Source of the DNA: BAIKAL-G1 sp943369525
Lineage (GTDB): Bacteria > Cyanobacteriota > Cyanobacteriia > PCC-6307 > Cyanobiaceae
Direction: 5' to 3'
NCBI GenBank assembly: GCA_943369525.1
Contig: CALRNL020000002.1
Span: forward strand, 1-64,000
DNA: 64,000 nt
Position 1 is the first letter of the stretch. Each line of letters starts with the position of its first letter. Position numbers and translations under genes: made by a program. The notes beneath the pieces were generated by a model. The model did not search any database and had not been told where the DNA came from. It saw nothing but the letters and a program-made list of their open reading frames with translations. Of the stretch, positions 23,930-32,146 are shown piece by piece.

Positions 23930-24262
23930 GCCTGGGATGGCAGCGGCTGCCGCAGCGATTGCAGCTGGTTTGGCTTCCTATTGCGGGTGAAGCCAGACGG
24001 GCCCCTAAGCCGCTCCGACCTGGCCCACCGCCTCGAGCAGGCAGGAGTTGGCACCCGCATGCTGTTTGGCGGCAATTTGCTGAGGCAACCCGTGTTCCAG
24101 GCCCTGCTGCGCGATCAACCTGCTGCCAGCCGCTCGGTGGTAGCGGAGATGTCAGGCGCCGATGGGCTGATGGAGCAGGCCCTGTTTTTGGGCACCTACC
24201 CGGGGCTGACGGAGGCGATGTTGCAGAGGGAAGTGGAGCTGCTGTTGGAGTTTGCGAGCTAA
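23930..24262 (+). pseudogene. Remnant of RfbH-type DegT/DnrJ sugar aminotransferase-family gene, copy 1
   Basis: The intact stretch reads SWFGFLLRVKPDGPLSR, then GVGTRMLFGGNLLRQPVFQ and LGTYPGLTEAMLQREVELL to a stop. This is the C-terminal quarter of RfbH-like CDP-4-keto-6-deoxyglucose-3-dehydrase, a PLP enzyme of about 440 residues. Just upstream, in another frame, GWQRLPQRLQ corresponds to an earlier part of the same family (AQLxRLP). An internal segment is therefore deleted and the frame shifted, and no N-terminal domain or PLP site exists. An apparent ATG at 23894 opens a 122-aa frame, but it is out of register with the family. A second, more decayed copy lies at 25.1 kb. Confidence 0.8.
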
Positions 24263-24376
24263 AGGCTTCCGAGGACTGGCCGCCCTGCTTGGCGAGCTGC
24301 TGGACTAGGGCCCTTGCCCGGCCCCGATCAGGAATGATGCGCTGATGCCATGATGAGTAGATGATTTGCTCGATCG

Positions 24377-24619
24377 ATGCGCACCACCTTGGACATCGAG
24401 GACGATGTCTTGGCTGCGGCCAAGGAGCAGGCCAGGAGGCAAGGCCTAACAGCTGGCCAATTGGTCTCCCGGCTCTTGCGAGCCGCCATGGCGGGCGATG
24501 GCGGCAAGGGAGAGACTGGCACTGCAGGGGTTGGGGGATTCAGGCCCTTTCAGGTCCTGGGCCAGAAGTTGGTAACCAACGAACAAATTGACCAGCTGCG
24601 TGATCAGGAAGGGCTCTGA
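24377..24619 (+). CDS. Ribbon-helix-helix antitoxin of a VapBC-type module
   Basis: An 80-residue protein starting MRTTLDIEDDVLAAAKEQAR, the N-terminal strand and helix of the ribbon-helix-helix fold (operator-binding dimer); the second helix is LTAGQLVSRLLRAA. The C-terminal part (FRPFQVLGQKLVTNEQIDQL) would be the toxin-neutralising tail. Its stop overlaps the toxin start (TGATG), and the order antitoxin then toxin is standard. It lies between the two rfbH remnants, suggesting it inserted in, or was retained through, the decay of that locus. Confidence 0.85.
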   Translation: MRTTLDIEDDVLAAAKEQARRQGLTAGQLVSRLLRAAMAGDGGKGETGTAGVGGFRPFQVLGQKLVTNEQIDQLRDQEGL

Positions 24620-25068
24620 TGCGGGCCCTGCTCGATGTCAATGTGATCATTGCCCTGCTGGATTCTGGGCATGTGATGCACAGGGCCGCCAGCCTTTGGC
24701 TGGCTCAGCACCAGGAGCAAGGCTGGGCCACAACCCCCATCACCGAAAACGGCGTGGTGCGCATCATGTCCCAGCCCGCTTATCCCAACCATCGCCCTGC
24801 GGCCCAGGTGGCAGAACGGTTGGCAGAAGCCTGCGAGCACGCCAGCCACCAGTTTTGGCCTGAGGCCGTCAGCCTGTTAGAGCCCGGCCTGATCGATTGG
24901 CACCGGCTCCTCGGCCCCCGCCAGATCACCGATTGCTACCTCCTGGCGTTAGCCGTAGCGCAGGGCGGCCGCTTGGTGAGCTTTGACCAGCGCATCACGG
25001 TGGATCTGGTCAGAGGGGCCCGCGACCAGCACATCTCCCTCATCGAGATGCCCCCCTTGGTTGGATGA
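24619..25068 (+). CDS. PIN-domain ribonuclease toxin, VapC type
   Basis: A 149-residue PIN domain with the four acidic positions typical of VapC: Asp in LLDVNVIIALLD, Glu in PITENGVVRI, Asp in QITDCYLLALA and Asp in LVSFDQRI. These bind Mg2+/Mn2+ for RNA cleavage. Length and spacing are normal, so the toxin looks intact. It overlaps the antitoxin gene by 1 nt. The RNA target is not predictable. Confidence 0.88.
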   Translation: MRALLDVNVIIALLDSGHVMHRAASLWLAQHQEQGWATTPITENGVVRIMSQPAYPNHRPAAQVAERLAEACEHASHQFWPEAVSLLEPGLIDWHRLLGPRQITDCYLLALAVAQGGRLVSFDQRITVDLVRGARDQHISLIEMPPLVG

Positions 25069-25106
25069 TCCGTTGGGTAGCGAACAGCCTGATTCGGATC
25101 CCACCT

Positions 25107-25365
25107 GGGCTACAACCTCAAACCGCTCGATCTGCAGGCGGCGTCGGCTGGGTGCAACTACGGCGGTTGCCGCAGGGATTGCAGCGGGTTTGGCTTTCTG
25201 CTTCGGGTGAAGCCGAATGGGTCCCTAAGCCGCTACGACCTGGCCCGCCGGCCCGGAGGAAGGCAGGGCAGGGTTTGGACGCCCACACTGTTTGGTGGCA
25301 ATCTGTCGCGTTAGCCCGTGTTTCAGGGTCGCCTATGCGTTCAACCTGATCCCAGCCACTTCGTA
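25107..25365 (+). pseudogene. Remnant of RfbH-type aminotransferase-family gene, copy 2
   Basis: GYNLKPLDLQAA (one frame), VGWVQLRRLPQG (second frame) and FGFLLRVKPNGSLSRYDLAR with LFGGNLSR (third arrangement) are consecutive blocks of RfbH. They are broken by frameshifts, and a TAG follows the GGNLSR block. At the nucleotide level the stretch from about 25150 on matches copy 1 closely, including the same junction where the RLPQ block is joined directly to the FGFLLRVKP block. The 25366-25478 interval that follows is AT-richer and holds only a putative promoter for the next gene. Confidence 0.78.
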
Positions 25366-25478
25366 GTAGACTATAACTCAGCCACCGTTTGCGTGATGGA
25401 TTAGGAACTGTTATGGGGGGCTCCACAGGGGGTGCTTGATCATGGAGTTTAGCTGTTAGGATCTTTAATATATAGTTC

Positions 25479-26624
25479 GTGGTTCGCCCTGTGATCATCC
25501 AAGCCACTTGTCGTGATCCCGTAGTGCTGGACTCCCGACTCCTCATTTTTGGGACTGGTCAATTTGGTTTGAGGGTTTATCGGGCTTGCAAGGATAGGGG
25601 TATTTCCGTTCTCGGGTTTGTGGCGACAACTCCCCAATATGATTTTATCGAGGACCTACCTGTCTACGATTGGCAGATGCTTAAAGATAAGGGGTTTTCT
25701 GCTAATGTTCAAATTCTCTGCGGCATTTTCAATCGAAATAATCCTTATGATGCATTGTCTGAGCTAAGTGCTTTGCACGGTTTTGACCATTTAATTATGC
25801 CTTGGCAGTATGTTGACCAGCTTGGCGATGGACTTGGTTGGTGTTATTGGCTTGCGCCGGTTGGCGACTTCAGGGCCAATGGTGGCCTTGCTCGTGATAT
25901 TGAAATGATCCTTCAGCTTTTTGAGGATGATGAATCGAAGTGTTGTTTTCAGCGGATTCTTGAATTTAGGTCTGGCGCCGATATGGCCTATGCCTCTTTT
26001 GTGACTAAGGATCCTCAGTATTTTAACGCGTTTTCCCTGGATTCCTTGCTAGGCAAGGATGGAATTGCCTACCTAGATGTGGGTGCTTATGACGGCGATA
26101 GTTTGCGGAATCTTCTTTCTTGTGCCAGGGTTGCCAAGGCAATTCTGTTTGAGCCGGATCATTCTAATTATAAATCGTTGCAGTCGACTGTCGCCGAGTT
26201 GCAGGGGTCCCATGTCGATTTGGCCGTAGCTTGCTTGCCCATTGCCCTTGGCAGTTCCCATTCCTATGCATCTTTTTCCGGCGCGGGAGAGGCGGCATGC
26301 ATTTCGACTGGCCAGCAATCTGCAGAGACCACTACTGTCTGCGTGGCCCCATTTGACGATTTATTTCCTACCGAGCGTGTTGACTTCATAAAGGTCGATG
26401 CGGAAGGGGCTGATTTGGATGTGCTTCTTGGGATGACTAAGGCCATTCGTCGATCTAGACCGGTGATGGCCATTTCGCTCTATCACAGGTCTGCAGATAT
26501 TATTGAGATACCCCGTGAGGTTGGCAAAATAGTCGCAGGCATGGGCTATAGTTTTCGTCTCCGTCAGCACATGTATAACTCTTTTGACTCCGTTCTCTAC
26601 TGCTTGCCAGGGAGCCGGGGCTAG
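25479..26624 (+). CDS. FkbM-family methyltransferase with N-terminal Rossmann-like segment
   Basis: 381 residues. An N-terminal nucleotide-binding-like part, LLIFGTGQFGLRVYRACKDR, precedes a C-terminal FkbM SAM-methyltransferase domain: motif I YLDVGAYDGDSLRNLL near residue 205, ILFEPDHSNY, then VDFIKVDAEGADLDVLLGM. FkbM enzymes O-methylate sugars and polyketides. Codon use is clearly AT-richer than the core genes, a sign of transfer. The start is GTG 25479 with a second in-frame GTG four codons on. The gene precedes the TPP enzyme by 3 nt, so it belongs to the same polysaccharide operon. Confidence 0.85.
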   Translation: MVRPVIIQATCRDPVVLDSRLLIFGTGQFGLRVYRACKDRGISVLGFVATTPQYDFIEDLPVYDWQMLKDKGFSANVQILCGIFNRNNPYDALSELSALHGFDHLIMPWQYVDQLGDGLGWCYWLAPVGDFRANGGLARDIEMILQLFEDDESKCCFQRILEFRSGADMAYASFVTKDPQYFNAFSLDSLLGKDGIAYLDVGAYDGDSLRNLLSCARVAKAILFEPDHSNYKSLQSTVAELQGSHVDLAVACLPIALGSSHSYASFSGAGEAACISTGQQSAETTTVCVAPFDDLFPTERVDFIKVDAEGADLDVLLGMTKAIRRSRPVMAISLYHRSADIIEIPREVGKIVAGMGYSFRLRQHMYNSFDSVLYCLPGSRG

Positions 26625-26627
26625 GTC

Positions 26628-28481
26628 ATGAAAGTTGCCGATTTCCTGGCCGCCCGCCTGGCCCGGCTGGGCATGGACACCTGCTTTTCGGTGACGGGTG
26701 GGGGCGCCATGCACCTCAATGATGCTTTTGGGGAGGAGCCAGGTTTGGAGTGCGTCTATTTGCACCACGAACAGGCCTGTGCCATGGCGGCGGAGGGCTA
26801 TGCCCGCATCACGAATCGGCCGGCGCTGGTGTGCGTCACCTCGGGCCCGGGGGCGATCAATGCCCTCAATGGGGTCTTTGGTGCCTATACCGATTCGATG
26901 CCGATGGTGATCGTGTCGGGTCAGGTGCGCACCGATACCCTGAGGGACTCGGTCCCGGATCTGGGCCTGCGCCAGCTAGGGGATCAGGAGGCGCAATCAA
27001 ACGACTTTATTCCGGCATTTGTGAAATCCTTCACGTCCCTTCGGGCTGCCGAAGAGGGGCCCGCCGCCGTGGATCGGGCCTATGCCCTGGCGGTGTCGGG
27101 CCGGCCGGGGCCGGTGTGGCTGGAGGTGCCGGTGAACGTGCAGGGCCAGCGGCTGGAGAGCCTGGCCGCAGCCCTGGAGGCCGCCCCCGTTGAGTTGGCG
27201 CTGGAGCCGCGTCCTGGAATCGACCCTGCCGCGCTCCAGGCCTTGCTGGAGCGGCTCGCGGCCGCAGAGCGGCCCTTGCTGTTACTGGGCACCGGTGTCC
27301 AGCTGTCCGGCACCCAGGCCGCCGTGCTGGCCCTGGCCGAGCGTTGCCGCCTGCCGGTCGTTACGGCCTGGAGCCATGACACATTCCCCAATGACCATGC
27401 CCTTTTCGCTGGCCGGCCGGGCACGATCGGCACCCGGGCCGGCAACCTGGCGGTGCAAGCCTGCGACCTCTTACTTGTGCTCGGCTCGCGTTTAAATATT
27501 CGCCAGGTCAGTTATAATTGGGAGAGCTTCGCCCGCCGGGCCGCTGTGGTGATGGTGGATGTGGATGGGGCGGAATTGCAGAAGCCCTATCTAAGCCCCA
27601 GCCAGGTGATTCAGGCCGATCTTGCTGATTTTCTGCCTGCTTTGCTGCAGGCCCTGCCGGTGGCAGGGTTGCCGGTCTCTTTGGCGCGGGAAGGGTGGAT
27701 CGATCGCTGCGCCCAGCTGCGCCAGCGCCTGGATCCGAAGCCCAACGATTATCCCTGCGAAGGCCGCACGGGCATCAATCCCTATCACCTGGTCTTTGCC
27801 CTCGATCGCCTGCTGCCGGCGGACTCCCGGGTGGTGTGTGGTGATGCCACCGCCTGCATCGTGCCCTTTCAGATTCTCAAGATGGTGGCGGGCCGGCGCA
27901 TGTTTAGCAATAGCGGCTGTGCCTCCATGGGCTATGACTTGCCGGCTGCGATTGGCGCGGCCCAGGCCGCCGAACGGCTCGATTTGGGCGGATTGACATT
28001 GGCCCTGGCCGGCGATGGATCGCTGATGATGAACCTGCAGGAGCTGCAGACCCTGGCGAGCAGCCAGGGCAATATCGCCTTGGTGGTGCTCGATAACGGC
28101 GGCTATCTTTCGATTCGCCAAACCCAGCAGAACTTCTTCGGCCGCGAACACGGCGCCTCCCCAGCCTCGGGGGTGACTTTCCCCGATTTTGTTGCCGTTT
28201 GCCGGGCCTTTGGTTTGCCCACCTGTTTGCTGGAGCATCCAGGTCAACTTGATGGCGAGCTGGCATCCTTTCTTGCCAATTCCCAGGGGCCGAGGGTGTG
28301 TGTGGTGCGGCTCGATCCCCTGCAGGAATTTGAGCCAAGGCTGAAATCACGCATGCTCAATGGCGTGATCCGCACCCCGGAACTCGATGACATGTATCCC
28401 CACCTCAGCGACGAGGCGCTGGCGGAGGCCCGGGCCTTTCTGTTGGGCCATGGCCCTGGGCCGGAGGCAAGCAAACTGTGA
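26628..28481 (+). CDS. Thiamine pyrophosphate-dependent enzyme, acetolactate synthase-like
   Basis: 617 residues with the three-domain POX/AHAS fold. The N-terminal pyrimidine domain has the catalytic Glu in HHEQACAMAAEGYAR (about residue 48), and a central domain follows. The C-terminal pyrophosphate domain carries AGDGSLMMNLQELQTLAS then VVLDNGGY (GDG...DN Mg/TPP motif). It is not ilvB itself: the context is a sugar cluster, and the relatives that come to mind are AHAS-like enzymes of O-antigen loci. One is YerE, which adds an acetyl unit from pyruvate to a CDP-keto-dideoxy sugar. Its stop overlaps the next GTG by 4 nt. The donor is probably pyruvate; the acceptor is unknown. Confidence 0.87.
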   Translation: MKVADFLAARLARLGMDTCFSVTGGGAMHLNDAFGEEPGLECVYLHHEQACAMAAEGYARITNRPALVCVTSGPGAINALNGVFGAYTDSMPMVIVSGQVRTDTLRDSVPDLGLRQLGDQEAQSNDFIPAFVKSFTSLRAAEEGPAAVDRAYALAVSGRPGPVWLEVPVNVQGQRLESLAAALEAAPVELALEPRPGIDPAALQALLERLAAAERPLLLLGTGVQLSGTQAAVLALAERCRLPVVTAWSHDTFPNDHALFAGRPGTIGTRAGNLAVQACDLLLVLGSRLNIRQVSYNWESFARRAAVVMVDVDGAELQKPYLSPSQVIQADLADFLPALLQALPVAGLPVSLAREGWIDRCAQLRQRLDPKPNDYPCEGRTGINPYHLVFALDRLLPADSRVVCGDATACIVPFQILKMVAGRRMFSNSGCASMGYDLPAAIGAAQAAERLDLGGLTLALAGDGSLMMNLQELQTLASSQGNIALVVLDNGGYLSIRQTQQNFFGREHGASPASGVTFPDFVAVCRAFGLPTCLLEHPGQLDGELASFLANSQGPRVCVVRLDPLQEFEPRLKSRMLNGVIRTPELDDMYPHLSDEALAEARAFLLGHGPGPEASKL

Positions 28482-29596
28482 ATTCATCTATTTCTGCCGA
28501 CGATCGCCGCACGTTTGAGAACCTTTTTGTGTTGGAACTTGCCAATAATCACTGGGGTGATTTGGCCAGGGGTCTGCAGATTGTTCGCGATTTTGCCATG
28601 GTGGCACGGATGAATTCCATGCGCACGGCCATCAAGCTGCAGTTCCGTGATGTGGACTCGTTCGTTCACCCGGCCTTCAAGGGCTACACCGAGTCGCGCT
28701 ACATCAAGAAAACTGAAGCCACCAAGCTCTCAATCGAGGAATTTAAAGCCCTGATCGATGAGATCCGCCACTGCAGTTGCATCCCGATGGCCACGCCTTT
28801 CGATGAGGCCTCGGTGGATCTATGCGGGCTTTTTGATTTACCCATGATCAAGGTGGCTAGCTCCGATATCGCCACCTGGCCCCTGCTGGAGCGGATCGCC
28901 CGTTTGCGCAAGCCCGTGATCATTTCCACTGGGGGCGCCAATGAAAAAACAATTGATGATTGCGTGCGGTTCTTTGAGAATCGATCGATTCCGCTGGCGA
29001 TCAATCACTGCGTGTCACTCTATCCATCGGAGGATGGCGATTTGCAGCTCAATCAGATCGATTATTTGCGTGGGCGTTATCCGGGCCATGTGATCGGCTT
29101 CTCCAGCCACGAGATGGGTGATTGGCATAGTTCGATGTTGATCAGCTATGCCAAAGGGGCCCGCACCTGGGAGCGCCATATCGACATTGATCAGGGGGGT
29201 GTGCCGGTATCGCCCTATTGCTCCTTGCCCCACCAGGTGGATGCCTGGTATCAGGCCTTTCGCAAGGCGGCGGAAATGTGTGGTGGCTCCGGCCAGGAAC
29301 GGCGGCCGATCCCGGAGCGGGAGCGGCGTTATTTAGAAGATCTTGTGCGCGGTGTTTATGCTCGCCGCGATCTAGGGGCCGGCTACGTGTTTGATTCGGC
29401 CAGTTTCAACGATGATTTTTACCTGGCCATCCCATTGCACCGGGGCCAGCTCTCTTGCCGGGAGGTGATCAATGGCAACCGGCTCACCACGGCCATCGCA
29501 GCCGATGAGCGGCTCACGATTGACCACGTTGATGGCCCTTACCAGCAGAATCCTGGCCTGCGGCGCCTGATCCTGGAGCGCGGCCTGGAGCTATGA
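28478..29596 (+). CDS. NeuB-like nonulosonic acid synthase with SAF domain
   Basis: 372 residues. The TIM-barrel NeuB domain shows ELANNHWGDLARGL, IKVASSDIATWPLL, KPVIISTGGA, NHCVSLYPS, GFSSHE and the ERHIDID strand. A C-terminal antifreeze-like SAF domain follows (RDLGAGYVF, AIPLHRGQLSCREV). NeuB enzymes condense PEP with an aminosugar to nine-carbon acids such as sialic, legionaminic or pseudaminic acid. No CMP-transferase or UDP-sugar epimerase of the known routes is adjacent, so the product is uncertain. GTG start 28478 overlaps the TPP gene; its stop overlaps the phosphatase ATG. Confidence 0.87.
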   Translation: MNSSISADDRRTFENLFVLELANNHWGDLARGLQIVRDFAMVARMNSMRTAIKLQFRDVDSFVHPAFKGYTESRYIKKTEATKLSIEEFKALIDEIRHCSCIPMATPFDEASVDLCGLFDLPMIKVASSDIATWPLLERIARLRKPVIISTGGANEKTIDDCVRFFENRSIPLAINHCVSLYPSEDGDLQLNQIDYLRGRYPGHVIGFSSHEMGDWHSSMLISYAKGARTWERHIDIDQGGVPVSPYCSLPHQVDAWYQAFRKAAEMCGGSGQERRPIPERERRYLEDLVRGVYARRDLGAGYVFDSASFNDDFYLAIPLHRGQLSCREVINGNRLTTAIAADERLTIDHVDGPYQQNPGLRRLILERGLEL

Positions 29597-30225
29597 GGCC
29601 GGGCCTGGTGGGCTTCGATCTCGATGGCACGCTGATCGACAGCGCTAGGGGCATCCATGCCTCCATCGTGGTGGCGTGCGAGACCCTGGCCTTGGCGCCC
29701 CCCACCCTGAGCCAGCTGCGCGACCAGATCGGCCCGCCCCTGAAGACCTATCTGCCCGGCCTGCTGGGTTTGCCCCAGCACGGCAGGGAGAGCCTGCTTG
29801 GCGAGCTCCTCGGCCAGTTCCGGACCCACCACGACCAGCTGGGCTGGAAGGACTACCAGCTGTTCGCCGGCGCCAGGGAGCTCCTGGAAACCCTTGGCCG
29901 CTCCGGTTGGGACCTGCATCTGGTGACCCTGAAGCCCCGCCCGCTGGCCGAGCAGATCCTGGCGGAGTGCGGCCTGGCTCCCCTATTCCAAAGCCTGCAC
30001 GCCCCGCAAGCGCCAGGGGCGCCCTTCAGCAAGGCCAGCAGCCTGGAGCAGCTGCGCCGGCCCGGCGTTGCCAGCCATTGGTATGTGGGCGACACCGTGG
30101 CCGACCAACAGGCGGCGGCAGCAGCCAACTATCACTTTGCTGCCGCCACCTACGGCTATGGCCACTGCCCGGTGGGGGACGCCCGGATCGGCGAGCCGTT
30201 GCAACTGCTTGATTGGCTCCGCTGA
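29593..30225 (+). CDS. HAD-family hydrolase, phosphoglycolate-phosphatase-like
   Basis: 210 residues with the HAD motifs: I GFDLDGTLIDSARG (nucleophile Asp), II LVTLKPRP (Thr then Lys), and IV YVGDTVADQQAA (acidic). The helical cap between motifs I and II is of the PGP/Gph type. ATG 29593 overlaps the NeuB-like stop (ATGA). Together these suggest dephosphorylation of a nonulosonate-phosphate product, as NanP does for sialic acid 9-phosphate. That is inference from position only. Confidence 0.85.
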   Translation: MRPGLVGFDLDGTLIDSARGIHASIVVACETLALAPPTLSQLRDQIGPPLKTYLPGLLGLPQHGRESLLGELLGQFRTHHDQLGWKDYQLFAGARELLETLGRSGWDLHLVTLKPRPLAEQILAECGLAPLFQSLHAPQAPGAPFSKASSLEQLRRPGVASHWYVGDTVADQQAAAAANYHFAAATYGYGHCPVGDARIGEPLQLLDWLR

Positions 30226-30265
30226 TGGCGCAGCAGTTGCCCATGGGCGACTGGGCTTGGCTTGG

Positions 30266-30295
30266 GCAGCATTGCTATCGTGATAGCAATGCTGC
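30266..30295. promoter_or_regulatory. 30-bp perfect palindrome, likely FitA operator
   Basis: GCAGCATTGCTATC and GATAGCAATGCTGC form 14-bp inverted arms around a GT centre, 16 bp before the FitA-like start. The core contains TGCTATC/GATAGCA. Neisseria FitA is known to bind an inverted repeat built from TGCTATCA half-sites, so an autoregulatory operator is a strong reading. A hairpin in the mRNA leader is the alternative. Confidence 0.8.
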
Positions 30296-30310
30296 GGGGG
30301 ATTAGCTGGG

Positions 30311-30568
30311 ATGGCGCAGTTGCTGGTTCGCAATCTGGAGGCTTCGGTGAAGGAGGCCCTGCGCCGCAGGGCCCAGCGCCATGGCCGCAGCATGGAGGAG
30401 GAAGCCCGGCTGATCCTGCGCCAGGCGGCAGCAGCGGAGCAGCAGTATCAGCCTGAAGCCATGGGGCTGGGATCCCAGATGGCGGCCCTGTTTGCGGGCA
30501 GCGGCCCAGGGGATCCGATCCCGGAGTGGCAGGGCTATGGGGCCACGCCAGCCGCCTTCGACCCATGA
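30311..30568 (+). CDS. FitA-like ribbon-helix-helix antitoxin
   Basis: An 85-residue protein. MAQLLVRNLEASVKEALRRR and AQRHGRSMEEEARLILRQA are the strand-helix-helix of the FitA/Arc-like fold. The FitA hallmark is HGRSMEEEAR followed by a toxin-binding tail with GDPIPEW. The ATGA overlap with the toxin gene indicates coupled translation. The palindrome at 30266-30295 lies directly upstream. Confidence 0.88.
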   Translation: MAQLLVRNLEASVKEALRRRAQRHGRSMEEEARLILRQAAAAEQQYQPEAMGLGSQMAALFAGSGPGDPIPEWQGYGATPAAFDP

Positions 30569-30984
30569 TCCTGCTCGATACCAACGTGATCTCGGCGTTG
30601 ATGCAGGGCCGGCCCGACCCTGGGGTGGTGGCTTGGTTGGATGGGCTGAGGGCAGAGGACGTTTGGCTGCCGAGTGTGGTGGTGTTTGAGTTGCGCTACG
30701 GAGTCGCAGTCCTGCCGGCTGGGCAGCGCCGTCAACGCCTGCACCAGGGGCTTGACCAGTTGTTGGAGCAGGTGGTGCAGGATCGGATCGCGCCCTTGGA
30801 TGGCCTGGCGGCCAGCAGGGCGGCGGGATTGGCCGCCGAGCGCAAGGAAAGGGGCCGCCCGGTCGATTTGCGCGACACCCTGATCGCAGGCATTGCCCTG
30901 GCCTGGGGGGCCCGGCTTGCCACAGCAAACACCCGCCATTTCAGCGACACCAGCATCGACCTGGTCAATCCCTTTGCCCCGTAA
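30565..30984 (+). CDS. FitB-like PIN-domain toxin
   Basis: From ATG 30565, inside the antitoxin stop, it encodes 139 residues. It opens MILLDTNVISALM (first Asp). VVVFELRYGV carries the conserved Glu and VDLRDTLIAGIAL the third acidic residue. TANTRHF closes the site, where FitB/VapC proteins often have Asn or Asp. It is predicted to be an RNase, inactive while bound by the antitoxin. An upstream ATG at 30526 only reads into the antitoxin gene. Confidence 0.88.
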   Translation: MILLDTNVISALMQGRPDPGVVAWLDGLRAEDVWLPSVVVFELRYGVAVLPAGQRRQRLHQGLDQLLEQVVQDRIAPLDGLAASRAAGLAAERKERGRPVDLRDTLIAGIALAWGARLATANTRHFSDTSIDLVNPFAP

Positions 30985-30987
30985 GCG

Positions 30988-31908
30988 TTGAGCGGCCCCT
31001 TCCTGCTCACCGGTGCCAGCGGCTGGTTCGGCCGCACGGCCTTGCACGTGTACGAGCAGGCCCATGGGCCGGAGGCCCTGCGGCGGCAGGTGATCCCCTT
31101 TGCCAGCCGCGAGCGCTGGGTGGATTTCGGCAGCCCCCAGGGCCCCGTGCTGGCCCGGCCCCTGGCGGCGATCACGGACGTGCCAAAGCCCGCCGGCCTG
31201 CTGCACCTGGCCTTTCTCACCCGCGACAAGCCCGCTGAGCTGGGGCTGGAGCGCTATATCGCCAGCAACCGGGCGATCACGGCCACCGTGGGCCAGGTGC
31301 TGGGCGCCTGGCCGCAGCTGCCGGTGGTAACGACCTCCTCAGGGGATGCGGCCGTCCTCGATGGCCAGCCACTGGATCTCGATGGCAATCCCTACGCCAG
31401 CCTCAAACAGGAGGAGGAAGCCCTCTTGGAGCGGGCTGCCGCCTGCCGCATGGCGGTGGTGTTCCGGGTGTTTGCGGCCTCGGGGCAGTTCATGACGCGG
31501 CCTGAGAAGTTCGCCCTGGGGGATTTTCTGCTGCAGGCGCTCGCTGGTGAGCCGATCCGCATCCGCGCCCGCCACCCGGTGACGCGCAGCTACGTGAGCG
31601 CCGAAGCCTTGCTGGCCTTGGGCTGGCAGCTGCTCCAGCAGCCCCAAGGGGCCGGATCGCTGCAACGGTTTGATGCCTGCACCCACACCCTCACCCTGCA
31701 GGAGCTGGCCCAGCTGGTGGCCGCCGAAACCGGCGCTGCCGTGATTAGCCCCGAGATCCGGCCCGGGGCGGTCCACGACAACTACCAGGGGGACCTGACC
31801 CGGTTCCGGTCGCTGCTCAGAGAGAGGCAGCTGCAACCGCCCACGATGGCGGAGCAGATTCGCCTCACCCTCAGGGGCCTGAGGGAACGGCCCCGGGAGC
31901 TGGGGTGA
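30988..31908 (+). CDS. NAD(P)-dependent sugar epimerase/reductase (extended SDR)
   Basis: 306 residues with the nucleotide motif LLTGASGWFG (GxxGxxG), the active-site serines in VVTTSSGDAAVLDG and YASLK as the catalytic Tyr-xxx-Lys. The C-terminal substrate half (RQLQPPTMAEQIRLTLRGL) is typical of NDP-sugar epimerases and dehydratases. It starts with TTG 30988, three bases after the FitB-like stop, so it may be co-transcribed with the toxin module. Its core-like G+C bias and position suggest it completed the preceding sugar cluster before fitAB intruded. The substrate is unknown. Confidence 0.8.
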   Translation: MSGPFLLTGASGWFGRTALHVYEQAHGPEALRRQVIPFASRERWVDFGSPQGPVLARPLAAITDVPKPAGLLHLAFLTRDKPAELGLERYIASNRAITATVGQVLGAWPQLPVVTTSSGDAAVLDGQPLDLDGNPYASLKQEEEALLERAAACRMAVVFRVFAASGQFMTRPEKFALGDFLLQALAGEPIRIRARHPVTRSYVSAEALLALGWQLLQQPQGAGSLQRFDACTHTLTLQELAQLVAAETGAAVISPEIRPGAVHDNYQGDLTRFRSLLRERQLQPPTMAEQIRLTLRGLRERPRELG

Positions 31909-32146
31909 TGCCCGATGGCAGCGCTAATGGGTGGCAGCGACCTTGGTGGGCTGAGCCCTGGCCTTCTGGCAGAGAATACCCAACTCAATCAAGATGTCTG
32001 TCGCTTTCGAGGCTTGGAAAAGCTGAGACCACTGACCATTTTGAATTCACTGATGCTCTCTAGCGGACGCTGGCACAAAATGGCAAACTCCTGCCGCACG
32101 CTTGCCCCCGCACCGCCAAAGCCCATCACCAAGCCTACAAATAGGT

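Noticed and set aside
24619..25068. Whether the VapBC unit is part of an integron or transposon
   Set aside because: No integrase, transposase, attC-like fold or terminal inverted repeat can be seen. The flanking similarity is explained by the two rfbH remnants.
31909..32146. Possible small gene between the epimerase and GtrA
   Set aside because: Short frames exist (one of 87 codons from 31915) but show no family, no ribosome site, and overlap the GtrA end. The sequence looks like decayed spacer.
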